NCBI RefSeq assembly: GCF_014650575.1
Contig: NZ_BMVF01000027.1
Span: forward strand, 1-64,000
Length of the DNA stretch: 64,000 nt
Reading direction: 5' to 3'
DNA from: Streptomyces naganishii JCM 4654
GTDB taxonomy: Bacteria; Actinomycetota; Actinomycetes; Streptomycetales; Streptomycetaceae
The notes under the pieces were generated by a model, which was not told the DNA's origin, did no database searches, and saw only the letters and a list, made by a program, of their open reading frames with translations. A program made the translations under genes and the position numbers. Of this stretch, positions 33,288 through 41,827 are shown piece after piece (positions within the stretch are counted from its first letter, which is position 1; the number at the start of each line of letters is the position of its first letter).

Positions 33288-34478
33288 ATGAGCGACACGG
33301 AAGAGCCTGAATCCGAGGACGAGCGGCGCAAGCGGCTCAGGCAGCGGCGCATGAGCGCGCACCGGAGCGCGGAGCGCGTGCTCGCGCGCCCCGGTTTCCT
33401 GGGCACGCTCCGCGAGCGGCTGGCGCTGCTGGAGCGGGCGCCGGAGCTGTACAACTTGGACCAGCCGTCGGACATGTACGGCGACGGCGTGGTCGAGGCC
33501 CTGGAGGAGAGGACGGCCGGGCTGCTCGGCAAGGAGGCGGCCGCCTTCTTCCCGACCGGGACGATGGCCCAGCAGGTGGCCCTGCGCTGCTGGGCGGGCC
33601 GCACCGGCGACCCGGCCGTCGCCCTGCACGCCCTGGCCCACCCCGAGGTGCACGAGAGGCACGCGCTCAGCCAGGTGAGCGGCCTGCGGCCGGTGCGGGT
33701 GACCGGCGAGCCCCGGCCGCCGACGGCCGCGGAGGTGCGCGGACTCGACGAGCCCTTCGGCACCCTGATGCTCGAACTGCCGCTGCGCGACGCCGGGTTC
33801 CTGCTGCCCTCCTGGGAGGAGCTCACCGAGGTGGTGGAGGCGGCGCGCGAGCGCGAGGCGGTGGTGCACTTCGACGGCGCGCGCCTGTGGGAGTCCACGG
33901 TCCACTTCGGCCGCACCCTCGCCGAGATCGCGGACCTTGCCGACAGCGTCTACGTGTCGTTCTACAAGTCCCTCGACGGCTACGGCGGAGCGGCGCTGGC
34001 CGGTCCGAGGGAGCTGGTGGAGGAGGCCAGGGCCTGGCGGCACCGGTACGGCGGCACGGCGTTCCAGCAGTTCCCCACCGCGCTGTCGGCGCTGGCCGGC
34101 CTCGAGCGCGAACTGCCCCGGCTGCCCTCGTACGTGCGGCACGCGCGCGTGGTCGCCGCCGCGCTGCGCGAGGGGTTCGCGGAGGCCGGACTGCCGTGGG
34201 CGCGGGTCCATCCCGCCGAGCCGCACACCCACGAGTTCCAGCTCTGGCTGCCGTACGACGCGGACGTCCTCGCCCGGGCCGCGATCCGCACCGCCGAGGA
34301 GACCGGGACGATGCTCTTCCCGGACGGCTGGGACGCCCGGGGTCCGGGGATCGCCCTCACCGAGGTCTCCGTACGGGCCGCGGGCCTGGAGTGGACGGCC
34401 GACGACGTACGGGAGGCGGTCGCCGGGTTCACCGCCCGCCTGACGGAAGAGATGAAAGGGGCAAACGGGGCGAACTAG
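33288..34478 (+). CDS. PLP-dependent beta-eliminating lyase/threonine aldolase-like enzyme
   Basis: A 396-residue fold-type I PLP enzyme. Motifs include FFPTGTMAQQVALRCW, VVHFDGARLWES (Asp for the pyridine nitrogen) and VSFYKSLDGYGGAALAG with the Schiff-base lysine. Low-specificity threonine aldolases cleave threonine to glycine and acetaldehyde, and related enzymes act on other beta-hydroxy amino acids. The start is uncertain between ATG 33276 and 33288; I take 33288 (MSDTEEPESEDERRKR). It is followed after 66 bases by an ArsR-type regulator on the same strand. Confidence 0.85.
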   Translation: MSDTEEPESEDERRKRLRQRRMSAHRSAERVLARPGFLGTLRERLALLERAPELYNLDQPSDMYGDGVVEALEERTAGLLGKEAAAFFPTGTMAQQVALRCWAGRTGDPAVALHALAHPEVHERHALSQVSGLRPVRVTGEPRPPTAAEVRGLDEPFGTLMLELPLRDAGFLLPSWEELTEVVEAAREREAVVHFDGARLWESTVHFGRTLAEIADLADSVYVSFYKSLDGYGGAALAGPRELVEEARAWRHRYGGTAFQQFPTALSALAGLERELPRLPSYVRHARVVAAALREGFAEAGLPWARVHPAEPHTHEFQLWLPYDADVLARAAIRTAEETGTMLFPDGWDARGPGIALTEVSVRAAGLEWTADDVREAVAGFTARLTEEMKGANGAN

Positions 34479-34544
34479 GCGCAGACGCCCGGCGGGTGGC
34501 CCGGCCGGCCCTGATTGTCAGTGCGGCCGGGCACCATGGGGGGC

Positions 34545-35651
34545 ATGAGCGTACGCATCGACATCGCGGGGCTGCGGCCGGAGAGGGTGGCCGTGGTGCC
34601 CTCGCCCCTGGCCGAGCTCGGCATGGCGCTGCACGCGCTGTCCGAGCCGGGACACCACCCGGGCCTCCAGGCCTGGGTGACGGGCGTGACCGCCCGGCTC
34701 GACCCGCATCTCGCGGACCGCATGTGCGAGGCCGACTTCCTGTGGCGCACGACCTTCTCCGACCTCTTCCTGCCGTACGCGGGCATCCCCGGCGGCAGCG
34801 CCCTGCCCGGCGGGGACCTCGCGGGGGAGCTGGACCTGCTCGACAAGCTGTCCGACGAGCAGTTCGTGGACGCGGCCCTGGAGTTCACCTGCGCCCTGCC
34901 CTACAGCGTGCCGGGACCCGGCCCGCTCACCGACGCCGCGCTGCGCCGCCGCGCCCTGGAGCTGGCGGCCGCGCGCGGGCCGCAGCAAGTGCGTTTCAGC
35001 GAGCGGCTGCTGGCCGACCCGCCGCGGATCCGGACCTGGCTGCGGCAGTTCCTCCAGGACTGCGACGAGGCGTTCTTCGCCGAGACCTGGTCCCGGCTGC
35101 GCCACCAGCTCGCGGCGGACGCCCGGCACAAGACGGAGCTGCTGCGGCGCCGGGGTCTGGCCGAGGCGCTGGCCGCGGTGTCCACGGCGGTGACGCTGGA
35201 CGAGTCCGCCGAGCGCGTCACGGTCGACAAGCTCGGCGAGGGCCGCACGGCCACCGCCGGCGGCGGCCTGCTGCTCGTGCCCACCAGCTTGGGCTGGCCC
35301 CACCTGATGGTGCTGCACCGCTACGGCTGGCAGCCGGTGCTGCACTACCCGGTCGGCTCGCCCGAGCTCGCCGCGCCGCCCTCGGTGGAACAGCTGACCC
35401 TGCGGATGGCCGCCCTGTCCCACCCGGTCAGGATGCGCCTGTGCCGCAGCCTGGCCCGCACCGCGTTCACCACAGGCGAGCTGACCCAGGCGCACGGCAT
35501 GACCGCGCCCGAGATATCCCGGCACCTGGGGGTGCTCAAGAAGGCGGGCCTGATCATCACCCGGCGCCGGGGGCGGTACGTGTACCACCAGCTGGACGTG
35601 GCGGTGGTGGCCCGGCTGGGCAGCGACTTCCTGGAGGGCATCCTGCGCTAG
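34545..35651 (+). CDS. ArsR-family regulator with N-terminal DUF5937-like domain
   Basis: A 368-residue regulator. The C-terminal 90 residues are an ArsR-type winged helix (LRMAALSHPVRMRLCRSLARTAFTTGELTQAHGMTAPEISRHLGVLKKAGLIITRRRGRYVYHQ). The long N-terminal helical part resembles DUF5937, common in streptomycete ArsR proteins, and presumably senses a ligand. No arsenic-type cysteine motif is visible. ATG 34545 (MSVRIDIAGL) is preferred to the longer form. Confidence 0.85.
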   Translation: MSVRIDIAGLRPERVAVVPSPLAELGMALHALSEPGHHPGLQAWVTGVTARLDPHLADRMCEADFLWRTTFSDLFLPYAGIPGGSALPGGDLAGELDLLDKLSDEQFVDAALEFTCALPYSVPGPGPLTDAALRRRALELAAARGPQQVRFSERLLADPPRIRTWLRQFLQDCDEAFFAETWSRLRHQLAADARHKTELLRRRGLAEALAAVSTAVTLDESAERVTVDKLGEGRTATAGGGLLLVPTSLGWPHLMVLHRYGWQPVLHYPVGSPELAAPPSVEQLTLRMAALSHPVRMRLCRSLARTAFTTGELTQAHGMTAPEISRHLGVLKKAGLIITRRRGRYVYHQLDVAVVARLGSDFLEGILR

Positions 35652-35695
35652 GGCCCCGCGCGGGCGGCGGGGCAGCGGGGCGACGGGGGCGACGG

Positions 35696-36337
35696 TCAGT
35701 CGAAGCGGATGTGCCGGACGCCGACCCCCGCCTGCCTGAGCCGGGTCCGCAGCGGGCCCTCGGTGTTGGGCCTGAGCGTCAGACCGGCCAGTACGGCGAT
35801 CCGGTCAGCGGTCTTCGGCACGGTCGTGTGGTCCGTCCACAGGTGTTCGGCGAACTCGGGCTCGCGCAGCCGCTCCAGGCAGTGGTCGAGCTGCCGTACG
35901 GCCCAGCTCTCCCGGCGGAGGCCGGCGTTCTCGCCCGTCTTCCCGGTGACGTACTGAAGGAGGTGACCGAAGCCACGCTCCCGCAGCCGCCTCAGCACGG
36001 TCTCGCGCTCAGCGAGGAGCGTGAAGTGCCGTACGTCGTGGCCCAGTTCGCGCAGCCTGCCGACGGTCTCGGCGAAGGCGTCCGGTTCGGTGACCGTCAT
36101 CGGGGCGATCACCACGCCCTCGTGCTTGGCGAGGGCCAGGCCGAGGACCTCGACCACGCCCTGCCGCCAGGACGCCAAATCCTGGAAGTCTCCGCGCAGT
36201 TCGGGCGGCAGCATGCGACGCAGGCCGAAGCCGGCGTGCTCGGGATCGCAGATGACGCTGCCCGGCAGGCGGCGCTGGATCTCGTGTGCGGTCTGTGTCT
36301 TGCCGCCCCCGAAGGGGCCGTTGATCCACAGGAGCAT
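35696..36337 (-). CDS. TmrB-like P-loop nucleotide-binding protein
   Basis: This 213-residue protein starts MLLWINGPFGGGKTQTAHEIQRRL, a Walker A directly at the N terminus as in TmrB, the tunicamycin resistance ATP-binding protein of Bacillus, and related small kinases. VICDPEHAGFGLRRMLP and VVIAPMTVTEPDAF resemble the rest of that family. The biochemical role is unknown; nucleotide binding is clear. ATG 36337 is preceded by a TAGGGT box at seven bases, so the gene is probably leaderless. Confidence 0.8.
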   Translation of the reverse strand: MLLWINGPFGGGKTQTAHEIQRRLPGSVICDPEHAGFGLRRMLPPELRGDFQDLASWRQGVVEVLGLALAKHEGVVIAPMTVTEPDAFAETVGRLRELGHDVRHFTLLAERETVLRRLRERGFGHLLQYVTGKTGENAGLRRESWAVRQLDHCLERLREPEFAEHLWTDHTTVPKTADRIAVLAGLTLRPNTEGPLRTRLRQAGVGVRHIRFD

Positions 36338-36344
36338 GCGGGAG

Positions 36345-36350
36345 ACCCTA
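36345..36350 (-). promoter_or_regulatory. -10 box TAGGGT for the TmrB-like gene
   Basis: TANNNT seven bases before ATG 36337, no ribosome binding site. Confidence 0.5.
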
Positions 36351-36395
36351 CCGAGGGCCGCGGCCCGCGGTCAGCCGGGTGGACGGCGGACCCGG

Positions 36396-37067
36396 TCAGC
36401 CGTGACCGCCGGCGCGGACGAGTCCCGTCTCGTAGGCGAGCACGACGACCTGCACCCGGTCCCTGAGCCCCAGCTTGGTCAGGATGCGGCCCACGTGCGT
36501 CTTCACGGTCGCCTCGGACAGCACCAGCCGGGCGGCGATCTCGCCGTTCGACAGGCCCTGCGCGACGAGCACCATCACCTCACGCTCGCGCTCGGTGAGC
36601 CGCTGCAGCTCCTTGTGCCGGGGCTCGCCCCCGCCGGTGGGCAGCATGGGCGCGAACCGGTCCAGCAGCCGGCGCGTGGTGGACGGCGCGACGACCGCGT
36701 CACCGCTGTGGACGGCGCGGATCGCGGCCAGCAGGTCGCCGGGTGGCACGTCCTTGAGCATGAACCCGGACGCGCCCGCCTTCAGCCCCGAGAAGGCGTA
36801 CTCGTCGAGGTCGAAGGTGGTCAGGATCAGCACCTTCGGCGGGTCGGGCTGCGCGCAGATGCGGCGGGTGGCCTCGACGCCGTCCAGCTTCGGCATGCGC
36901 ACATCCATCAGCACCACGTCGACCGCCGTCGCGCGCAGCACCTGGAGGGCCTCGACGCCGTCGCCCGCCTCGGCGACGACCTCCATGTCCGGCTGGGCGG
37001 CGAGCACCATCCGGAATCCGGTGCGCAGCAGCACCTGGTCGTCGACGAGCATCACGCGGATCGTCAT
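36396..37067 (-). CDS. NarL/FixJ-type response regulator
   Basis: A 223-residue regulator with receiver domain (VDDQ, phospho-acceptor Asp55 in VVLMDVRMP, LKDVPPG with the conserved Lys) and a C-terminal LuxR-type helix-turn-helix (LTEREREVMVLVAQGLSNGEIAARLVLSEATVKTHVGRILTKLGLRDRVQ, about 157-206). It lies 117 bases downstream of a HisKA_3 kinase on the same strand and is its obvious partner. AGAGAAG precedes the ATG. Targets are unknown. Confidence 0.93.
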   Translation of the reverse strand: MTIRVMLVDDQVLLRTGFRMVLAAQPDMEVVAEAGDGVEALQVLRATAVDVVLMDVRMPKLDGVEATRRICAQPDPPKVLILTTFDLDEYAFSGLKAGASGFMLKDVPPGDLLAAIRAVHSGDAVVAPSTTRRLLDRFAPMLPTGGGEPRHKELQRLTEREREVMVLVAQGLSNGEIAARLVLSEATVKTHVGRILTKLGLRDRVQVVVLAYETGLVRAGGHG

Positions 37068-37184
37068 CGGGCTTCTCTTCCGTTCGTCGGGGCGGGGCGG
37101 GGGTCGCGGGTGGGCGCGGGGGCGCCGGGGGGTCTCGGGGGGCAGGCGGACGGTTGAACAGGTGCGCGCGGGGCGGCGGGGGCG

Positions 37185-38390
37185 TCAGTGCGCCGGTTTG
37201 AGCGGCAGCAGGGCGCTGATGCGGAAGCCTCCTCCGGGGCGCGGGCCCGCGTCCAGGGTGCCGCCGACCATGCCGACGCGCTCCCGCATGCCGATCAGGC
37301 CGTGGCCCCGGCCGTCGGCGCCGCCCTCCTCGTACAGCTCGTGCGGGGCGCCCTTGCCGTCGTCCTCGACGAGCAGCCCGAGGCCGTCGTCGAAGTAGAC
37401 CAGGCGCACGCTCGCGCCCGCGTTCGGACCGCCGTGCTTGCGGGTGTTGGTGAGCGCCTCCTGCACGATGCGGTACGCGGTGAGCTCGACGCCGCTGGGC
37501 AGCGGGCGCGGGGTGCCCTCGACGCGGAAGTCGACGGGCAGCCCGGAGCCACGGCACTGCTCGACCAGGTCCTCGATCTGCTCCACGTCGGGCTGCGGCA
37601 CGTACTCGCCGCTCTCCTGGTGCTCGCCGGTGCGCAGCACGCCGAGCAGCCGGCGCATCTCGGCCAGGGCCTGGCGGCCGGTGGAGGAGATGGTCTCCAG
37701 GGCCTTCTTGGCCTGGTCGGGGGCGGCGTCGAGGACGTAGGCGGCGCCGTCGGCCTGCACGACCATCACCGACACGTTGTGCGCGACCACGTCGTGCAGC
37801 TCGCGCGCGATGCGGGCCCGTTCGGCGGCGACGGCCACCTTGGCCTGCGCCTCGCGCTCCTTCTCCAGCCGTGCGGCCCGCTCCTCCAGCTGCGCGAAGT
37901 AGGCGCGGCGGGTGCGCATGGAGTCGCCGAGGACCCAGGCCAGCGCGAACGGCACGGTCTGGAAGACGGCTAGCGCGACCTGGCCGAGGACGTTCGTGTG
38001 CTGCTGGGGCCAGCGGATCTGCGCGAGGGCCGCCGCGCACAGGCCACCCATCAGCGCGAACCGTGAGGCCCAGCGGGCGCCGACCGCGGCGACGGTGTAG
38101 ATGATCACCAGCATGGCGAAGTCGGCGACCATGGTCTCGACGTCCAGCACCAGCTGCGCCACGCCGGTCGCCGCCGTGAGCAGCAGCATCTTCTCGGGCA
38201 TACGGCGGCGCAGTGTGACCACGACGCACAGGACGACGGACACGGCCAGGGCCGCGCCCAGGGATCCGTGGTGGCCGGGCGCCCCGTTGACGCTTGTCGC
38301 GCTCACGCTGGAGAGCCCGAGCAGGACGAGGGCCCAGGAGCCGTCGACCCACATCGGGTGCCTGCGGAGGAAGTCATAGAGGCGCTGCAC
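37185..38390 (-). CDS. HisKA_3-type sensor histidine kinase
   Basis: A 401-residue membrane kinase of the NarL-partner class. The N-terminal half has four to five membrane helices (between about 17 and 155) with no large outer domain, pointing to sensing within or at the membrane. A coiled coil (AYFAQLEERAARLEKEREAQAKVAVAAERARI) leads to the H-box ARELHDVVAHNVSVM with His199. A HATPase_c domain follows, with DDGLGLLVEDDGKGAP and GHGLIGMRERV. GTG 38390 follows a TACTCT box by seven bases. Confidence 0.93.
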   Translation of the reverse strand: MQRLYDFLRRHPMWVDGSWALVLLGLSSVSATSVNGAPGHHGSLGAALAVSVVLCVVVTLRRRMPEKMLLLTAATGVAQLVLDVETMVADFAMLVIIYTVAAVGARWASRFALMGGLCAAALAQIRWPQQHTNVLGQVALAVFQTVPFALAWVLGDSMRTRRAYFAQLEERAARLEKEREAQAKVAVAAERARIARELHDVVAHNVSVMVVQADGAAYVLDAAPDQAKKALETISSTGRQALAEMRRLLGVLRTGEHQESGEYVPQPDVEQIEDLVEQCRGSGLPVDFRVEGTPRPLPSGVELTAYRIVQEALTNTRKHGGPNAGASVRLVYFDDGLGLLVEDDGKGAPHELYEEGGADGRGHGLIGMRERVGMVGGTLDAGPRPGGGFRISALLPLKPAH

Positions 38391-38397
38391 GTAACCC

Positions 38398-38403
38398 AGA
38401 GTA
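38398..38403 (-). promoter_or_regulatory. -10 box TACTCT for the HisKA_3 kinase gene
   Basis: TANNNT seven bases before GTG 38390, no ribosome binding site. Confidence 0.5.
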
Positions 38404-38496
38404 GGTATGCGTGATAGGTGCAGGGGTCAACCGGAGGATCGATCCGCGCTCCGTGCTCCTACTCCCCAAGGTGGATGCCGTGATCACCTGTGCGCC

Positions 38497-38502
38497 TAGG
38501 CT
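38497..38502 (+). promoter_or_regulatory. -10 box TAGGCT for the MidA-like gene
   Basis: TANNNT six bases before GTG 38509, divergent from the kinase box. Confidence 0.5.
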
Positions 38503-38508
38503 GGCGGG

Positions 38509-40173
38509 GTGGCGGACGACACAGTGGGCCCCCCGCGGGCGGAGGACTGGCGCGGCTGGCGGGCGGCGGCCGAGGAGGCGCTGTACGGGCCGGACGGCTT
38601 CTACCGCCGGCCCGAGGGACCGGCCGGGCACTTCCGTACGTCCGTGCACGCCTCGCCGCTGTTCGCGCGGGCCGTGGCGCGGCTGCTGTGCCGGGTCGAC
38701 GAGGCGCTGGGGCGCCCGGCGGTGCTCGACTTCGTCGACATGGCGGCGGGCAGGGGTGAGCTGGCTGCCGGAGTCCTCGCCGCGCTGCCGGCCGGTGTGG
38801 CGGCACGCGCGCGCGTGCACGCCGTCGAGATCGCCGCGCGGCCCGAGGGGCTCGACCGGCGCATCGAGTGGCGGGCCGTGCCCCCGCGCGGGATCACGGG
38901 GCTGCTGTTCGCCAACGAGTGGCTGGACAACGTGCCGCTGGAGGTCGCCGAGGTCGACTCCGAAGGGGTCGCGCGCCGGGTCCTGGTACGGCGGGACGGC
39001 GCCGAACGGCTCGGGGAGCCGCTGACCGGCGCCGAGGAGCGCTGGCTGGCCCGCTGGTGGCCACTCGCGGCCGAGCCCGGCCTGCGCGCCGAGATCGGCC
39101 TCACCAGGGACACCGCCTGGGCGGACGCCGTGTCCCACGTCGAGCGCGGCCTTGCGGTCGCCGTCGACTACGCCCACACCACGCCGACCCGCCCGCCCTT
39201 CGGCACCCTGACCGGCTTCCGGAACGGCCGCGAAACAGCCCCCGTCCCGGACGGCACCTGCGACATCACGGCCCACGTCGCACTGGACGCGTGCGCGACG
39301 GCTGCGGGGAGCACGGGGCCGGCGGGCACGGACTCGGGCTCGGGCACGGCGGGGGCAGGGCCGGGAGCCACGGCCACGGACTCGGCCTCGGTGGGCACAG
39401 GCCCAGCGAGCGCGGCCACAGGCCCGGCAGGCGCGGTCACGGGCCCGGCAGGCGCAGGCACGGGCCCGGACCCGGCCTCGGTGGGCACAGGCCCAGCGAG
39501 CGCGGCCACAGGCCCGGGAGCCACGGCCACGGGCACGGCTGGCGCAGGCGCGGCAAGCGCCGGCTCGGCAGGGGCGGGCAAGGGCCCGGCGGGCGTAGCC
39601 CCCGCGGGCGCGGGCTCAGCAGCCGGGGGCACCGCAGCCATAGGCACGGACTCAGCGGTTCCAGGCAAGGCGAGCGCGGGCTCGGCGGCCACGGACCTGA
39701 CGGGCACAGCCCCAGCGAGCGCGGCCACAGGCCCGGCAGGCACAGCCGCCACGGGCCCGGCAGGCGCAGGCGCGGCAAGCGCCGGCTCGGCAGGGGCGGG
39801 CAAGGGCCCGGCGGGCGTAGCCGCCGCGGGCGCAGGCTCAGCGGGCGCGGACGTGGGGCCGGTGGGCGCGGGCGCAGGTGCGGCGGGTGCGGGCGCCGTG
39901 TACTCGGTGCCCGGGGCTCGGCTGGTTACTCAGCGCGAGGCTCTGCGCGGGCTCGGGGTCAGCGGCGCAAGGCCGTCGCTCGCGCTCGCTTCCACTCGCC
40001 CCGCGGAATACGTGCGGGCCCTCGCGCTCGCCGGGGAGGCGGGTGAGCTCACCGCGCCCGAGGGGCTCGGTGGGTTCGGCTGGCTGCTGCAGGCCGCCGG
40101 GCTCCCGGAGACGGACGCGGAGGCCCTGTTCGCGGCGCTATTTGTCGATGTCCCCGACCACGAAGAACATTGA
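38509..40173 (+). CDS. MidA/NDUFAF7-like SAM-dependent methyltransferase with large repeat insertion
   Basis: The flanks of this 554-residue protein match the MidA (DUF185) methyltransferase family: LDFVDMAAGRGELAAGVL as SAM-binding loop, RIEWRAVPP, GLLFANEWLDNVPLEV, VDYAHT and GTCDITAHVALDA before the insert, then LVTQREALRGLGVSG after it. Residues about 265-464 are an Ala/Gly/Thr/Pro low-complexity insertion. The mitochondrial homologue methylates an arginine of the NuoD-type subunit of complex I, and the convergent neighbour here is a NuoD paralogue overlapping by 36 bases. GTG 38509 lies six bases after TAGGCT. Confidence 0.85.
   Translation: MADDTVGPPRAEDWRGWRAAAEEALYGPDGFYRRPEGPAGHFRTSVHASPLFARAVARLLCRVDEALGRPAVLDFVDMAAGRGELAAGVLAALPAGVAARARVHAVEIAARPEGLDRRIEWRAVPPRGITGLLFANEWLDNVPLEVAEVDSEGVARRVLVRRDGAERLGEPLTGAEERWLARWWPLAAEPGLRAEIGLTRDTAWADAVSHVERGLAVAVDYAHTTPTRPPFGTLTGFRNGRETAPVPDGTCDITAHVALDACATAAGSTGPAGTDSGSGTAGAGPGATATDSASVGTGPASAATGPAGAVTGPAGAGTGPDPASVGTGPASAATGPGATATGTAGAGAASAGSAGAGKGPAGVAPAGAGSAAGGTAAIGTDSAVPGKASAGSAATDLTGTAPASAATGPAGTAATGPAGAGAASAGSAGAGKGPAGVAAAGAGSAGADVGPVGAGAGAAGAGAVYSVPGARLVTQREALRGLGVSGARPSLALASTRPAEYVRALALAGEAGELTAPEGLGGFGWLLQAAGLPETDAEALFAALFVDVPDHEEH
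39301..39900 (+). repeat. 600-bp in-frame repetitive insertion within the methyltransferase gene
   Basis: Two near-identical blocks of about 80 bases start at 39541 and 39763 (222-base, 74-codon period). Another pair of about 44 bases starts at 39381 and 39472, with a matching core 90 bases apart. All periods are multiples of three, so the frame survives. Confidence 0.85.
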
Positions 40174-41289
40174 CCCCAGGATGGCCACCATGTCCGCCAC
40201 CAGCGTCCCCGGCAGCAGCTCGGTCAGCGCCTGGATGTTGTTGTACGAGGCCGAGCGCAGCTTCAGCCGGTACGGCGTCTTCTCGCCCTTGCTGACCAGG
40301 TAGTAGCCGTTGATGCCGAGGGGGTTCTCGGTCCACGCGTAGGTGTGCCCCTCGGGCGCCTTGAGCACCTTGGGCAGCCGCTGGTTGATCGGCCCCGGCG
40401 GCAGCTCGGCCAGCCGGTCCAGGCACGCGTCGGCCAGCTCCAGGGCGTTGTGGGTCTGCGCCAGCAGGCACTCGAAACGGGCGAGGCAGTCCCCCTCCTG
40501 CCGGGTGACCACCTCCAGCACGTCCGCCAGTTCCCCGTACGCGAGGTACGGCTCGTCCCGGCGCAGGTCGAAGTCGACGCCCGAGGCGCGCGCGATCGGC
40601 CCGCTCACGCCGTAGGAGTGCACGTCCCGCGCGCTCAGGGCGCCCACGCCCCGCGTGCGCCCCCGGAAGATCTCGTTGCCGAGCACCAGGTCGTCGAAGA
40701 CGTCCATCCGCGAGCGCACGGCGGCCACGGCGGCACGCGCGCGCGTGGCCCACCCGGCCGGCAGGTCCTCCTTGAGGCCGCCGACCCGGTTGAACATGTA
40801 GTGCATCCGGCCGCCGGAGACCTCCTCCATCACGTTCTGGAGCACCTCCCGCTCCCGGAACGCGTAGAAGACCGGCGTGATGCCGCCCAGCTCCAGCGGA
40901 TACGAGCCGAGGAACATCAGGTGATTGAGCACCCGGTTCAGCTCGGCGAGCAGCGTGCGCGTCCACACCGCGCGCTCGGGCACCTCCATGCCGAGCATCC
41001 GCTCCACCGCGAGGACCACGCCCAGTTCGTTGGAGAAGGCCGACAGCCAGTCGTGGCGGTTGGCCAGCATGATGATCTGCCGGTAGTCACGCGCCTCGAA
41101 CAGCTTCTCCGCGCCGCGGTGCATATAGCCGATCACCGGCTCCGCGCGCGTGATGCGCTCGCCGTCCAGCACCAGCTTCAGCCGCAGCACGCCGTGCGTG
41201 GACGGGTGCTGCGGCCCGATGTTGAGCACCATGTCGGTGCTGTCCGCGGCGCCGCCGATCCCGACCATGGTCTCCGTCGTAGGAGTCAT
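40138..41289 (-). CDS. nuoD: NADH dehydrogenase subunit D paralogue (NuoD2)
   Basis: This 383-residue homologue of the 49-kDa quinone-module subunit of complex I shows LNIGPQHPSTHGVLRLKLVLDGE, IGYMHRGAEKLFEARDY, VSGGRMHYMFNRVGG, GNEIFRGRTRGVG and GVSGPIARASGVDFDLR. It is shorter than the roughly 440-residue NuoD of full nuo operons, and no other nuo gene is nearby, so it is a stand-alone copy. Arg58 in the YMHRG motif corresponds to the human residue methylated by NDUFAF7. The start is only 31 bases from the divergent PH-domain gene. Confidence 0.93.
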   Translation of the reverse strand: MTPTTETMVGIGGAADSTDMVLNIGPQHPSTHGVLRLKLVLDGERITRAEPVIGYMHRGAEKLFEARDYRQIIMLANRHDWLSAFSNELGVVLAVERMLGMEVPERAVWTRTLLAELNRVLNHLMFLGSYPLELGGITPVFYAFREREVLQNVMEEVSGGRMHYMFNRVGGLKEDLPAGWATRARAAVAAVRSRMDVFDDLVLGNEIFRGRTRGVGALSARDVHSYGVSGPIARASGVDFDLRRDEPYLAYGELADVLEVVTRQEGDCLARFECLLAQTHNALELADACLDRLAELPPGPINQRLPKVLKAPEGHTYAWTENPLGINGYYLVSKGEKTPYRLKLRSASYNNIQALTELLPGTLVADMVAILGSMFFVVGDIDK

Positions 41290-41308
41290 GGACACAGTCT
41301 CGCCTACG

Positions 41309-41314
41309 TACGCT
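41309..41314 (+). promoter_or_regulatory. -10 box TACGCT for the first PH-domain gene
   Basis: TANNNT six bases before ATG 41321 within a 31-base divergent gap. The centre TACGTA (41305-41310) is a palindrome shared with the nuoD2 side. Confidence 0.5.
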
Positions 41315-41320
41315 TGCCCC

Positions 41321-41827
41321 ATGGAGACGGGGAGCCCTGAAGACGGAAGGGCGGCGGGGGGCGAGGCGGGGGTCGAGCCCGTGTGGAACGCGCTGCCGCC
41401 CGGCCTGCTGCGCATGCGACGGCTGCTGCTGGTGGTGTGGCTGGGCCTGCTCGCACTGGTCGCCGGGCTCGTGCCCGGGCTGGTGGCAGGCGCGGCCTGG
41501 TCGGCCCTGGCGCTGGCGCTGATGGCGTGGGGCTGGGTGCTGCTGGGCCGCAACTGGCGCTCCTGGCGGTACGCCGAGCGCGCCGACGACCTGCTGATCA
41601 GCCGGGGTGTGCTCTGGCGTGAGGAGACCGTCGTGCCGTACGGGCGGATGCAGCTGGTCGAGGTCACCTCCGGGCCCGTCGAACGGCACTTCGGGCTGGC
41701 CACCGTGCAGCTGCACACGGCCGCCGCCACCACCGACGCGACCATCCCCGGCCTCGACCCGGCCGAGGCGGAACGCCTGCGCGACCGGCTCACCGAGCTC
41801 GGCGAGGCCCGATCGGCGGGACTGTGA
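41321..41827 (+). CDS. PH domain (bPH_2) membrane protein, YdbS-like
   Basis: A 168-residue protein with two adjacent membrane helices (LLLVVWLGLLALVAGLVPGLVAGAAWSALALALMAWGWVLLG) and a C-terminal bacterial PH domain (ADDLLISRGVLWREETVVPYGRMQLVEVTSGPVERHFGLATVQLHTA). YdbS/YdbT pairs of this type are membrane proteins of uncertain role. Its stop overlaps the GTG of the next gene by four bases, so the pair is translated together. Confidence 0.87.
   Translation: METGSPEDGRAAGGEAGVEPVWNALPPGLLRMRRLLLVVWLGLLALVAGLVPGLVAGAAWSALALALMAWGWVLLGRNWRSWRYAERADDLLISRGVLWREETVVPYGRMQLVEVTSGPVERHFGLATVQLHTAAATTDATIPGLDPAEAERLRDRLTELGEARSAGL

Noticed and set aside
40138..41289. Part of a full NADH dehydrogenase operon
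   Set aside because: No other nuo gene lies within the window on either side, so it is a single paralogue.
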